A stretch of DNA of 64,000 nt, taken from contig CAJTPS010000008.1 of the NCBI GenBank assembly GCA_910578555.1, positions 32,438 to 96,437 on the forward strand, read 5' to 3'. This document shows, one piece after another, positions 34,997-43,366 of this stretch (its first letter is position 1; every line of letters starts with the position of its first letter). A program made the translations under genes and the position numbers. The notes under the pieces were generated by a model. The model was not told where the DNA came from, ran no database searches, and was given only the letters and a program-made list of their open reading frames with translations. The DNA comes from an uncultured Lachnospiraceae bacterium (GTDB lineage Bacteria > Bacillota > Clostridia > Lachnospirales > Lachnospiraceae).

Positions 34997-36109
34997 TTAG
35001 TAAGCACGGCCGTCAAGCACTTCCTGTGTCATTGTTACTGCATACTGAGATGTGATACCAGGAGCTACGAAAGCTTCATCTTTAACGATGGTCTGAGCGT
35101 CTACAGCCTCGCCTGCCTCTAACTTCTTTATAACTTCTGCTGCAAATCCGGCCTGCAGAGGGTTACACTCTACGTTACAATTGATCTTGCCGTCTAATGT
35201 ATACTGTAAGCCGTCGTGTGTAGCGTCAAAGGAGATGATGATAACATCGCCGTCTACACCATATGTGATACCTGCTGCATCCATTGCGTCCATTGCACCG
35301 TATGCTTCGTTATCGTTCTGACATACTACTACGTTGAAATCGCTGTAGGATTTGATGAAGGACTCCATAACTTCCTGTCCGCCTGCCTGTGTGAAGTCAC
35401 CGGACTGAGAATCCAGGATCTCCCACTCGCTGTGGCCTGCTGCGATGTTGTTGAAGCCTTCTGTACGTCCCAGTGTTGCGGATGCACCAACGGAACCTTC
35501 GATTACAAGGATCTTAGCTTCTTCACCGTTTAAGTACTCAGCCAGCCAGTTACCTGCTGTCTCACCTTCTGCTACCATGTCGCATCCAAGCTGTGTGGTG
35601 TATAAAGAAGGATCAGCGTCTACGGAACGGTCAACGATCAGTACCGGAATACCTGCGTCCTGTGCCTCCTGAAGAACTGTGTCCCAGCCTGCCGTCTCGA
35701 TCGGAGCGATACAGATATAATCCATTTCCTGCTGGATAAAGGTACGAACTGCCTCTAACTGAACTGCGTTGTCATTGTCGGCATCCACGAAGGATAACTC
35801 ATAACCGTTAGCCTCTGAGAAGGTATCCTGATAATTCTGTGTGTTAGCTGCACGCCAGTCGGACTCATGTCCTACCTGTGCGAAACCAACGCTGATCGTG
35901 CCGCCTGCTGCGGGTGCCTCTGCTGCGTCGTCTGCAGGTGCTTCTGCCTCCGGCTCTGCCTCGGGTTCTGCTTCCGGCTCTGCCTCTGCTGCGGGCTCTG
36001 CTGCCGGAGCGTCATTTGTTGTCGTTGCAGCTGCGTCATTACCGCCGCATCCTGCAAGACTTGCCATTACCATTGCGCCTGCTAATAAAACTGCCAATTT
36101 CTTTTTCAT
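34997..36109 (-). CDS. Sugar-binding lipoprotein, YtfQ type
   Basis: A 370-residue extracytoplasmic solute-binding protein. The lipobox LAGC (Cys21) anchors it to the membrane. A low-complexity Ala/Glu/Pro linker (about 34-66, AEPE repeats) spaces the binding domain off the surface. The Peripla_BP_4 fold follows (VGFAQVGHESDWRAANTQ, PIETAGWDTVLQEAQDAGIP). AGGAGG precedes the ATG. It leads the importer operon. A membrane-anchored homologue lies at 39429-40472. Confidence 0.92.
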   Translation of the reverse strand: MKKKLAVLLAGAMVMASLAGCGGNDAAATTTNDAPAAEPAAEAEPEAEPEAEPEAEAPADDAAEAPAAGGTISVGFAQVGHESDWRAANTQNYQDTFSEANGYELSFVDADNDNAVQLEAVRTFIQQEMDYICIAPIETAGWDTVLQEAQDAGIPVLIVDRSVDADPSLYTTQLGCDMVAEGETAGNWLAEYLNGEEAKILVIEGSVGASATLGRTEGFNNIAAGHSEWEILDSQSGDFTQAGGQEVMESFIKSYSDFNVVVCQNDNEAYGAMDAMDAAGITYGVDGDVIIISFDATHDGLQYTLDGKINCNVECNPLQAGFAAEVIKKLEAGEAVDAQTIVKDEAFVAPGITSQYAVTMTQEVLDGRAY

Positions 36110-36590
36110 TATAAATTCCTCCTAAATTATAATGTATTTGTTTGAAACCCTGAAACAGGAGCGCCAATACCTCGCTGTTTCTGATATTACTGTAACAAAT
36201 CATCTTCCGCCTATCAATACAGGAATCTTTCCGGTTTTGTAATTTAGATGACTTGTACAATACAAATTATATGCTATACTATCTGTATTCAATACAAATT
36301 TTTATTTTTTGTAATTATTTTATGATTTTAAGTCTGTCTGGTAGAAAATTTTAATATTCTTTCAACAAACAGGTATTTTTTCCCTGTACGGACATCTTGC
36401 ATTCACGATACTTTCTTGTTATAAAGTTAAAATTTTACTTTAAAGTCGGAATATTTATGAATAAATATTGTATATATTATGAACAAATTGTGAATAAATG
36501 GGGATTTTTCTTTGAAATGATATAGAAAATCCAACAAGAACAGGCAGCATCCTGATCAGAAACAGAGAAAGGACCTAAGCAGAGGTAAAG
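36110..36590. other. Divergent regulatory region between the importer and araR
   Basis: A ~480-bp AT-rich region with no gene. On the minus side it holds the importer promoter/operator (listed separately) and a ~140-nt leader. On the plus side araR has AGAGGT 6 bp before its start, and its promoter is probably near 36420-36480, where several TATATT-like boxes occur but none is decisive. Confidence 0.5.
36251..36300 (-). promoter_or_regulatory. Importer promoter with candidate AraR operators
   Basis: On the minus strand a TATAAT lies at 36266-36271. Two dyads flank it: TTGTACAATACAA (36254-36266) downstream and the perfect TGTATTCAATACA (36284-36296) upstream. Both contain the half-site AATACAAAT or ATACAA, resembling AraR/GntR-LacI operators (TTGTA...TACAA). 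Confidence 0.6.
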
Positions 36591-37634
36591 ATGACAAAAT
36601 ATGAAGCATTGGCAAACACGCTCACCGAACGGATCAGACGCAATCTGCAAAGCGGCATCTCCAGGCTGCCTACCGAGTCACAACTGTGCGCTGAATACCA
36701 TGTCAGCCGCCAGACCGTGCGCGCCGCACTGGCACTGCTCCATAAACAGGGTATTATCACCAGCAGACAGGGCAGCGGCTCTTACGCCACCGGTGTGTCC
36801 ACAGACAACGGGGGCGGTGTCATTCCGATCCTCATTGCCAGCAGCCAGGAATACATCTATCCCCAGCTGTTATCCGATATACAGGCTGCGCTCTTGGAAC
36901 ACAAATATCAGCTCCGGATCTATCCTACCGGTAACGACACATCCGTCGAGCGTTCGCACCTTAAGACACTGCTTTTGCAGCCTCCATGCGGCATGATCGC
37001 GGAAGGCTGCAAAAGCACTCTCCCCAGCCCTAATCTGGATCTTTATGAGCGTCTGCGGGAGCGCGGCACCTTTATTCTGTTCCTTCACAACTATTATCCG
37101 GCCTTTCCGGACAGTGTCTATGTTAAGGACGACAACTATTACGGCGGATGTCTGCTGGCGGAACATCTTGTTTCACTGGGGCACACCCGGATAGCCGGTC
37201 TTTTTAAAATGGACGACGCACAGGGACCGGAGCGTTACCATGGTGTGGCATCCCGTCTGCGCGACCTGGGTCATCCGCTTCAGGACGCTCATGTCGGGTG
37301 GTATACCTCTCCGGATATTGACGCGCTGGAGGCGAAGCAGGACACACGCTTTGTCACAAATTTCATACAGGAACGCCTGTCCGGCTGTTCCGCCGTTGTC
37401 TGTTATAACGATGAGGTCGCTTACTGGCTGATCAAGGAATTATCCTATGCAGGCATCCACGTACCGCATGAAATATCCGTGGTATGCTTTGACAACAGCT
37501 ACTTAAGCGAAGTGAGCAGCGTGCGCATCACCACCCTGACGCACGCGCCGCATGAGATCGGCGAATGTGCCGCCGGCTGCATCCTCGAACAGCTCCGCGG
37601 CATACCCGCAGTCTCCCACACGATTCCATGGTAG
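36591..37634 (+). CDS. araR: AraR-like repressor (GntR head, LacI-type sugar domain), ends at a premature TAG
   Basis: A 347-residue regulator. Residues 1-68 form a GntR winged helix (LPTESQLCAEYHVSRQTVRAALALLHKQG) and the rest a LacI-type effector domain, the AraR architecture. Arabinose would release it from DNA. The frame ends TIPW-TAG, but it continues in the same frame for 14 more codons (LVRRESDAPLHSGL) to a second TAG at 37677. LacI/AraR proteins usually end ...PWELVxRES, so the TAG looks like a mutated Glu codon (GAG to TAG). The protein is probably still folded. Confidence 0.88.
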   Translation: MTKYEALANTLTERIRRNLQSGISRLPTESQLCAEYHVSRQTVRAALALLHKQGIITSRQGSGSYATGVSTDNGGGVIPILIASSQEYIYPQLLSDIQAALLEHKYQLRIYPTGNDTSVERSHLKTLLLQPPCGMIAEGCKSTLPSPNLDLYERLRERGTFILFLHNYYPAFPDSVYVKDDNYYGGCLLAEHLVSLGHTRIAGLFKMDDAQGPERYHGVASRLRDLGHPLQDAHVGWYTSPDIDALEAKQDTRFVTNFIQERLSGCSAVVCYNDEVAYWLIKELSYAGIHVPHEISVVCFDNSYLSEVSSVRITTLTHAPHEIGECAAGCILEQLRGIPAVSHTIPW

Positions 37635-37687
37635 CTTGTCCGCAGGGAGAGCGATGCACCCCTCCATTCCGGTCTATAGCGGATGTT

Positions 37688-39310
37688 CTATTCTTTCGCC
37701 GACATACGATATTCCCGCGGTGTGCACCCCTGGGTCTTCTTGAATACAAAACTGAAATAGTGCGGGTCTTTATACCCGACCTCAAGTGCAATATCGCCGG
37801 AATGCTTCTCCGTCTGGCGCAGCAGTTTTCTGGCCTTCTCCATACGTTTCTGCGTCACGTACTCCACAAAGGTCACATCCATCGCCTGACTGAAGATCGC
37901 GCTGAAATAGTTCGCACTGACGCCAACTTCGCCGGCCACCGTATTGAGCGACAGTGTCTCCTGCGTATAGTTCTCTTCTATATATTCGAGCGCTCTTTTG
38001 AGCGCCTTCCTGCCCTGATTGTCGGATTCACGATCGCGCAGTTCCATTGCCTTCTCTAAAATATTGCAAATGTATGCGGAAAGCTCTTCAATCCCCAGAT
38101 TCACCTCCTGTATCTGTTCTTCCCCGAGCAACTCCAGAAACTGCTTCTTGTCATATCCGATGGACTCCACATATGCCATGGTGACAAAATGAATATGAAA
38201 TACCAGATAGTTCTGGAACAGTCTGGATTTAAGCGCCTCTTGAATACTGAGCATCCAGCCCTCCACAAACTCAGCGATCTCATCATGACTGCCCTGCTGC
38301 AGAAAATCCTTGATCAGTTCGGGCTCTATCTTGGAATAGTCAATGTCCCCGATCTTGCCGCTCGCCTCAAGCGGCATATAATTGTCTGTCACTTCACTTG
38401 TAAAGATATGCACCGACGGCATCAGAAAGCGGTAGGCAAACAGATGATTGACTTTACCATAGCACTCTGCCAGCATACTCAGACGTTCCACCGGCTCTCC
38501 CACCGCCGCGTACCAGTCAAGATCCCCTTCCGCCGGTTTACAGATCCGTTCGAGATTCTCCAGATTCCTCGCCGTCAGTTCTTTCATCTGCTCCGGATTA
38601 CCCTTGATCAGTACCCCGTACGTGTTGACATTCCACCGGAAAACAAGGTGCTCCGGATATCGCACGAAATAGCGCAGCATCTCTTCTCTTGTTCTTGCAA
38701 AAGTCTCCGACTCAAATCCGCTGTTCTCACCGCCGCGCTTTTCCGTCAGGGTAAACATTAACAGATTATAGCAGGGCGCATTGATCTTTAACGACAGCTT
38801 CGCCGCCTCCTCATAAATATCCTGAACGGGCATTCTACCCTCGAACACTTTCACAAAGAAGTTCGTTCTGGAGAACTGCTCATATGCTCTCGTCTCATTC
38901 TGGTACTTCTCCTGATAGTTCCTCTGCTCACGTTCCGTCTCGATCTTCGTCTTTAACTCCGCCAGCACTTTCTGGAGATTCGCTCTCGTAATCGGCTTGA
39001 GCAGATACTGTTCCACGCCCACGGCAATCGCCTGCCTGGCATATTCAAAATCATCGTAGCCGCTGATAATGATGATTTTCATATCCGGAAATTCCTGATG
39101 CACAATACGGCTTAAAGACAGCCCGTCCATAAACGGCATCTTGATATCCGTAAACAATACATCCGGTTTCAGCTTCTGAATCAACGGCAGCGCCATCTCT
39201 CCGTCGCTCGCCTCCCCGACGAACTGATATCCCCACTGCTGCCACGGGATGTTATCCCGCAGTCCCTCTCTGACAATACTCTCATCCTCCACAAGAAATA
39301 CTTTCAGCAT
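37688..39310 (-). CDS. YesN-type response regulator with AraC DNA-binding domain
   Basis: A 540-residue regulator. The receiver (1-120) has phosphoacceptor D55 (VLFTDIKMP). A ~300-residue middle linker follows, and the C-terminal ~100 residues hold two AraC helix-turn-helix units (LSLNTVAGEVGVSANYFSAIF; GDIALEVGYKDPHYFSFVFKK). ATG 39310 is chosen because the receiver begins there. It is third in a set with a LytS/YesM kinase and a membrane-anchored sugar-binding protein. It probably activates the pentose importer or araBDA. Confidence 0.9.
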   Translation of the reverse strand: MLKVFLVEDESIVREGLRDNIPWQQWGYQFVGEASDGEMALPLIQKLKPDVLFTDIKMPFMDGLSLSRIVHQEFPDMKIIIISGYDDFEYARQAIAVGVEQYLLKPITRANLQKVLAELKTKIETEREQRNYQEKYQNETRAYEQFSRTNFFVKVFEGRMPVQDIYEEAAKLSLKINAPCYNLLMFTLTEKRGGENSGFESETFARTREEMLRYFVRYPEHLVFRWNVNTYGVLIKGNPEQMKELTARNLENLERICKPAEGDLDWYAAVGEPVERLSMLAECYGKVNHLFAYRFLMPSVHIFTSEVTDNYMPLEASGKIGDIDYSKIEPELIKDFLQQGSHDEIAEFVEGWMLSIQEALKSRLFQNYLVFHIHFVTMAYVESIGYDKKQFLELLGEEQIQEVNLGIEELSAYICNILEKAMELRDRESDNQGRKALKRALEYIEENYTQETLSLNTVAGEVGVSANYFSAIFSQAMDVTFVEYVTQKRMEKARKLLRQTEKHSGDIALEVGYKDPHYFSFVFKKTQGCTPREYRMSAKE

Positions 39311-39428
39311 TCTTATAATCTGCTCCTTTCTCAACGTGCGGATTTATGCGTTCAGGCACAAATTTGCATACCGCCGTGTCTGTCGTTCTTTAGCCTGTAA
39401 TATCTGTTTACATCGTACAGTCCTGTCC

Positions 39429-40472
39429 CTAATATATTCTTGTATCCAATACCTCCTGCGTCACATTCTCCATCGTAAAGATGTCTTCCTCCACATAATA
39501 TCTCTTCTCAACTTCCTCCCCGTTCTCAAGCATACGGATTACCTCGGAAATGTACTCCCCCTGCTCGGGATTACATTCAATGTCCACATTGATCGTTCCC
39601 TCTGCCACCATCTCGAGTGCATCATGAACCGCATCAAAAGAAATAATTGTAATATCGCCGCCCACTCCCACTGTTCTGCCGGATTCACGGATCGCCTCAA
39701 TCGCACCGAATGTCATATCATCATTTTGCGATACCACCACATCTATATTTTCATATTTATTCAGAAACCGTGCCATCACTTCTTTCCCTTTGTATATCGT
39801 AAAATCTGCGTATTCCTGTTCCAGTATATGCCAGTTGTCATGCTCCCCGGCTATCATGGAGAATCCCGCTGTACGCCCGATCTGTGCCGATGCGCCCTCC
39901 GTCCCTTTCAATACGACTATGTTAATGTCTTCATCCGCTTTTTTCTGTCTGATCAGATGCTCCTCCAGCCATCTCCCTGCCTTCTGACCCTCTTCAACAG
40001 AGTTTGTACCTACACACGTAACATACAGGCTTTCATCCTCCACTTTCACACTTCTGTCCATTATGATCACCGGAATCCCCGCGTCCTTTGCCTCCTGCAG
40101 TACAGTATCCCAGCCGCTCTCCACCACCGGCGCCAGCACGATATAGTCTACCCGTTGGGAGATAAAGTTGCGAATCGCTTTAATCTGGTTTTCCTGCTTC
40201 TGTCTTGCATTACTGAAAATCATAAAATAGCCGTTCTGTCTTGTAAAAGCCCTCTGCACGGATTCTGTATTGGCAGTTCTCCATCCCGATTCGCTGCCAA
40301 GCTGCGACACGCCTACCACGATGCTGTCTGAGGCTTCATTCGTATCTGTTTCTTCGTCTATATTAGTAAACAGCCCCATGCCCCAGCCGAGCATAAACAT
40401 GAGAAGGACAACCGCCGGCAGCATTACCAGCGCTATTCTGCTTATATGTGTATTCATTCTGTTTTCTCTCAC
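39429..40472 (-). CDS. Membrane-anchored sugar-binding protein (sensor subunit)
   Basis: A 347-residue protein with one N-terminal transmembrane helix (about 13-35) and no lipobox Cys, followed by a Peripla_BP_4 domain. It is clearly homologous to the importer lipoprotein: compare VGVSQLGSESGWRTANTESV with VGFAQVGHESDWRAANTQNY, and GWDTVLQEAKDAGIPV in both. Lying between kinase and regulator genes, it should sense sugar outside and signal to the kinase, as XylFII does for LytS in Clostridium beijerinckii. GTG 40472 follows GAGGAG by 9 bp. Confidence 0.88.
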   Translation of the reverse strand: MRENRMNTHISRIALVMLPAVVLLMFMLGWGMGLFTNIDEETDTNEASDSIVVGVSQLGSESGWRTANTESVQRAFTRQNGYFMIFSNARQKQENQIKAIRNFISQRVDYIVLAPVVESGWDTVLQEAKDAGIPVIIMDRSVKVEDESLYVTCVGTNSVEEGQKAGRWLEEHLIRQKKADEDINIVVLKGTEGASAQIGRTAGFSMIAGEHDNWHILEQEYADFTIYKGKEVMARFLNKYENIDVVVSQNDDMTFGAIEAIRESGRTVGVGGDITIISFDAVHDALEMVAEGTINVDIECNPEQGEYISEVIRMLENGEEVEKRYYVEEDIFTMENVTQEVLDTRIY

Positions 40473-40478
40473 TTCACA

Positions 40479-42032
40479 TTACTCCTCAAACCCTGTATCT
40501 GTATGCTGCCCTGTCTTTCCGGCCGGCAGCTCCGGCACTGACGCCATGTCTCCCTGCCCCGGGTTCTGATCCGGCTGCTCATAAGGCACCGCCGGAATCA
40601 CGATCTCCACGCGTGTTCCCTGTCCCCGCACCGAGTCAATCGTCATACCGTATTCGGCTCCGAAATTCATGCGGATACGCTCATTGACATTGGCAAGCCC
40701 GAATCCCTTGCCCGTATCCTTGCACGGCTTCACGATCTCCCCCCGCAGATTGGCAAGCTCCTGTGCCTCCATTCCGACACCGTCATCCTCCACCAGAAGA
40801 CGTATCTTCCCCCCGGACATGGCGCCCGTAACCTTGATACTGCCTTTCGCGCGCTTATACTTTATGCCGTGATACAGAGAATTTTCCACCAGCGGCTGCA
40901 GTGTCAGCTTCAGTATCGTATATTGATACAGTTCCGGATCAATATGGATATCATAATCCATAATATCCCTGTACCGCACCTGCTGGATCTCCAGATAACT
41001 TTTGATGTGCATTTCCTCTTCCTGTATCGTAATATACTCTCTGCCTTTACTGAGTACCAGCCGGAAGAACTCCGACAACGACATAACCATATTCACCGCT
41101 TTGTCAGGATCGTTCCCCTCGATCAGCCATACGATCGTGTCCAGCGTATTATACAGGAAATGCGGGTTGATCTGCTCCTGTAAAAGCCGCAGATCCGCGC
41201 GGCGCATCTTGCGCTCGTCCTCTTTGATCTTGCGGACAAACCGCTCTATGCTCTCCGTCATGATATTGACGCCGTCCGCCAGCACCGCTACCTCGTCATT
41301 TGTCTCCACCTGTACGCGAACAGAGAAATCACCCCTGGATATCTTCTCCGTCGCCTGAGACAGTTCTCTGATCGGTCTGATGATTCCGGTCACGATCATA
41401 GCCGTCAGCACCACGACAATCAGCAGGATAACCCCAAGCAGAATCGCGCAGAATACCGTAAACGTATTGACTCTCTCGTTTAACTGCTCCGTCAGATGTC
41501 CCATGCTCTGGGTCTGATAATAAATATAATACTGAATATTGTCCTGGATCAGTTCCGTCATAATATAGATGTTATTATCCAGCATCTCTATATTGGTGTC
41601 GTAACTGTCCTCCATCCCCAGATTCCCGCTGATATCCCCCACTTTGTCTTCCAGCGTGTCTATATTGCGCAGCAGAATCTGCAGCCACGTACGGCTTTCT
41701 CCGTCTGTCGTAATGCGCATCAGCTTTTCAAAATCCTCCCGCAGTTCACCGATCAGCACATACGGGTCCTCCAGGCTGTCGTCATCTTTAATTGTCTCAA
41801 ACGTGGCCGCGCCGACTACCAGCTTATACAGGCTCTCATCCATCTCCTCTTTAAAGTTCAGATTATAATTATTCGCGACTGTCATATTGCTTACGATCGT
41901 ATCATACGCCGCACTGTAATTGCGCAGGGCATAGATCAGATAAACCACCATGATCAGAAACGGAACCGCCACCACGGCTGACAGCATAATCAGTTTATTT
42001 TTGATAGGATATTTTACTTGTCCCAGGCGCAT
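40479..42032 (-). CDS. LytS/YesM-type sensor histidine kinase
   Basis: A 517-residue kinase. A first helix (about 17-35), an extracellular helical region to ~180, a second helix (~190-215), a HAMP domain (IIRPIRELSQATEKISRGDF), then the His_kinase domain with phospho-His about residue 291 (QEQINPHFLYNTLD) and a HATPase (VENSLYHG, DDGVGM, GFGLANVNERI). ATG 42032 has AAAGGAG 6 bp upstream. It is the first gene of the sensor triad. The small extracellular region fits interaction with the anchored binding protein rather than direct ligand binding. Confidence 0.9.
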   Translation of the reverse strand: MRLGQVKYPIKNKLIMLSAVVAVPFLIMVVYLIYALRNYSAAYDTIVSNMTVANNYNLNFKEEMDESLYKLVVGAATFETIKDDDSLEDPYVLIGELREDFEKLMRITTDGESRTWLQILLRNIDTLEDKVGDISGNLGMEDSYDTNIEMLDNNIYIMTELIQDNIQYYIYYQTQSMGHLTEQLNERVNTFTVFCAILLGVILLIVVVLTAMIVTGIIRPIRELSQATEKISRGDFSVRVQVETNDEVAVLADGVNIMTESIERFVRKIKEDERKMRRADLRLLQEQINPHFLYNTLDTIVWLIEGNDPDKAVNMVMSLSEFFRLVLSKGREYITIQEEEMHIKSYLEIQQVRYRDIMDYDIHIDPELYQYTILKLTLQPLVENSLYHGIKYKRAKGSIKVTGAMSGGKIRLLVEDDGVGMEAQELANLRGEIVKPCKDTGKGFGLANVNERIRMNFGAEYGMTIDSVRGQGTRVEIVIPAVPYEQPDQNPGQGDMASVPELPAGKTGQHTDTGFEE

Positions 42033-42100
42033 CGCAGGCTCCTTTTTTGAATTGCGTAATTGCATTAATTCTATAGATGATGTATGATGACTATAATCTC

Positions 42101-42128
42101 ATTATAAATAATTTGTATTAAATCGCAA
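42101..42128 (-). promoter_or_regulatory. Sensor-triad promoter with an AraR-like half-site
   Basis: On the minus strand TTGCGA (42123-42128) and TATAAT (42101-42106) are 16 bp apart. The spacer contains AATACAAAT, the half-site also found twice before the importer operon. Confidence 0.55.
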
Positions 42129-42197
42129 TCTGAGATTACATATTTACATTAATATTTTGATAAATCGCTTACCCACTGTAAAGGACCGGCCGCCATA

Positions 42198-43286
42198 ATG
42201 AAAGAAACGAATGTTTTACATAACCTTTATCAAAAGATCTGTAAAGATACCGGCGAGCGGAATGAATCCCCGAAGCTTATCGTGGTCGTTCGTCTGCTGA
42301 TCCTTACCATGATCGTCTACTCGCTGGTCAACAGCGGACTGTTCCTGTTCTTTTCCAATATAAGCGGCATGGGCATCTGTCTCCTCTCCACGGCGCTGTT
42401 TGTGGCTATTTTCATTCTGTCCTATCGCCGCGGCACTTTTGTCTCATTCTGTATCCTGAACGTATCGGTTCTCGTCTGGATCTTATTCAATAATGTTATG
42501 TTCGGCTGGAATATCGGTGTACAGCACTTTATTATTGTGCTGCTTGTCTCCTGCTTCTTTGCCAAATACCGACACGAGGCGGCAAAAGTAGTTTATGTGT
42601 TTGCCCTCTGCGCACTGCGTCTGTCGCTGTTTTTCTATTGTCGTGCCAACGCTCCGGAAGTTGTTCTCGCCGATGAGCTTAATAATACTTTACAGTTGGT
42701 TAATACTGTCGCGATCTTCTGGTCGCTCTCGATGATTGCCTATATCTTCAGCACGGATACACAGGCACTGGAAGGCAAACTGATCGAATATAATGAACAG
42801 TTGCAGAGACAGGCAAGCATCGATCCATTGACCGGGCTGTATAACAGACGGCGGACAATGGAGTATCTGGATAAACTCTTAAAAGCTCCCGAATATCAGA
42901 TCAGTTTCTGTATCTGTGATATTGATTTCTTTAAACGTGTCAATGACACATACGGGCACGATATCGGAGACGTGGTACTCAAGAAGATCGCGGAAACATT
43001 CCGGAAAGAACTTCCCCCGGACACGTTTGTCTCCAGATGGGGCGGTGAAGAATTTCTGCTGATCTTCCCGAAACTCAACGGTGATGAAGCAAATATGGCT
43101 CTGGAAACCCTCCGCCGCAAGATCAAGGCGATCGTCTTTGACGGCGGCAGCGCGGCCTTCTCCGTATCTTTAACGTTCGGGCTGGTAGAATATGATTTCA
43201 GCAGCGATATGGATACCCTGATAAAACAGGCGGATGAAAAACTATATCTCGGTAAAGAAAGCGGACGTGACCGGATCATTTTCTGA
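42198..43286 (+). CDS. Membrane diguanylate cyclase (six-helix N-terminus)
   Basis: A 362-residue protein. The first ~200 residues form about six transmembrane helices with short loops (MASE-like). A GGDEF domain follows (DPLTGLYNRR, CDIDFFKRVND, RWGGEEFLLIFPK). The GGEEF site is intact. The RxxD inhibitory site is absent, so product inhibition is unlikely. It is transcribed away from the sensor triad. The spacing of AAGGA to ATG is long (12 bp). Confidence 0.9.
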   Translation: MKETNVLHNLYQKICKDTGERNESPKLIVVVRLLILTMIVYSLVNSGLFLFFSNISGMGICLLSTALFVAIFILSYRRGTFVSFCILNVSVLVWILFNNVMFGWNIGVQHFIIVLLVSCFFAKYRHEAAKVVYVFALCALRLSLFFYCRANAPEVVLADELNNTLQLVNTVAIFWSLSMIAYIFSTDTQALEGKLIEYNEQLQRQASIDPLTGLYNRRRTMEYLDKLLKAPEYQISFCICDIDFFKRVNDTYGHDIGDVVLKKIAETFRKELPPDTFVSRWGGEEFLLIFPKLNGDEANMALETLRRKIKAIVFDGGSAAFSVSLTFGLVEYDFSSDMDTLIKQADEKLYLGKESGRDRIIF

Positions 43287-43298
43287 TCCGGTCTTTTC
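43269..43298 (+). terminator. Terminator overlapping the end of the diguanylate cyclase
   Basis: GACCGGATCA and TGATCCGGTC (43269-43293) form a perfect 10-bp stem, followed by TTTTCTC. The stop codon TGA lies in the second arm. Confidence 0.85.
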
Positions 43299-43366
43299 TC
43301 GCCTTCTTCTCATGATTTGCTGGAACGGTTCATATATTAATACAAATCTATCCGGCAGGTGCTTAC

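Noticed and set aside
37632..37679. Pyrrolysine or other recoding at the araR TAG
   Set aside because: No recoding signal or related genes are seen; a nonsense change of Glu is simpler.
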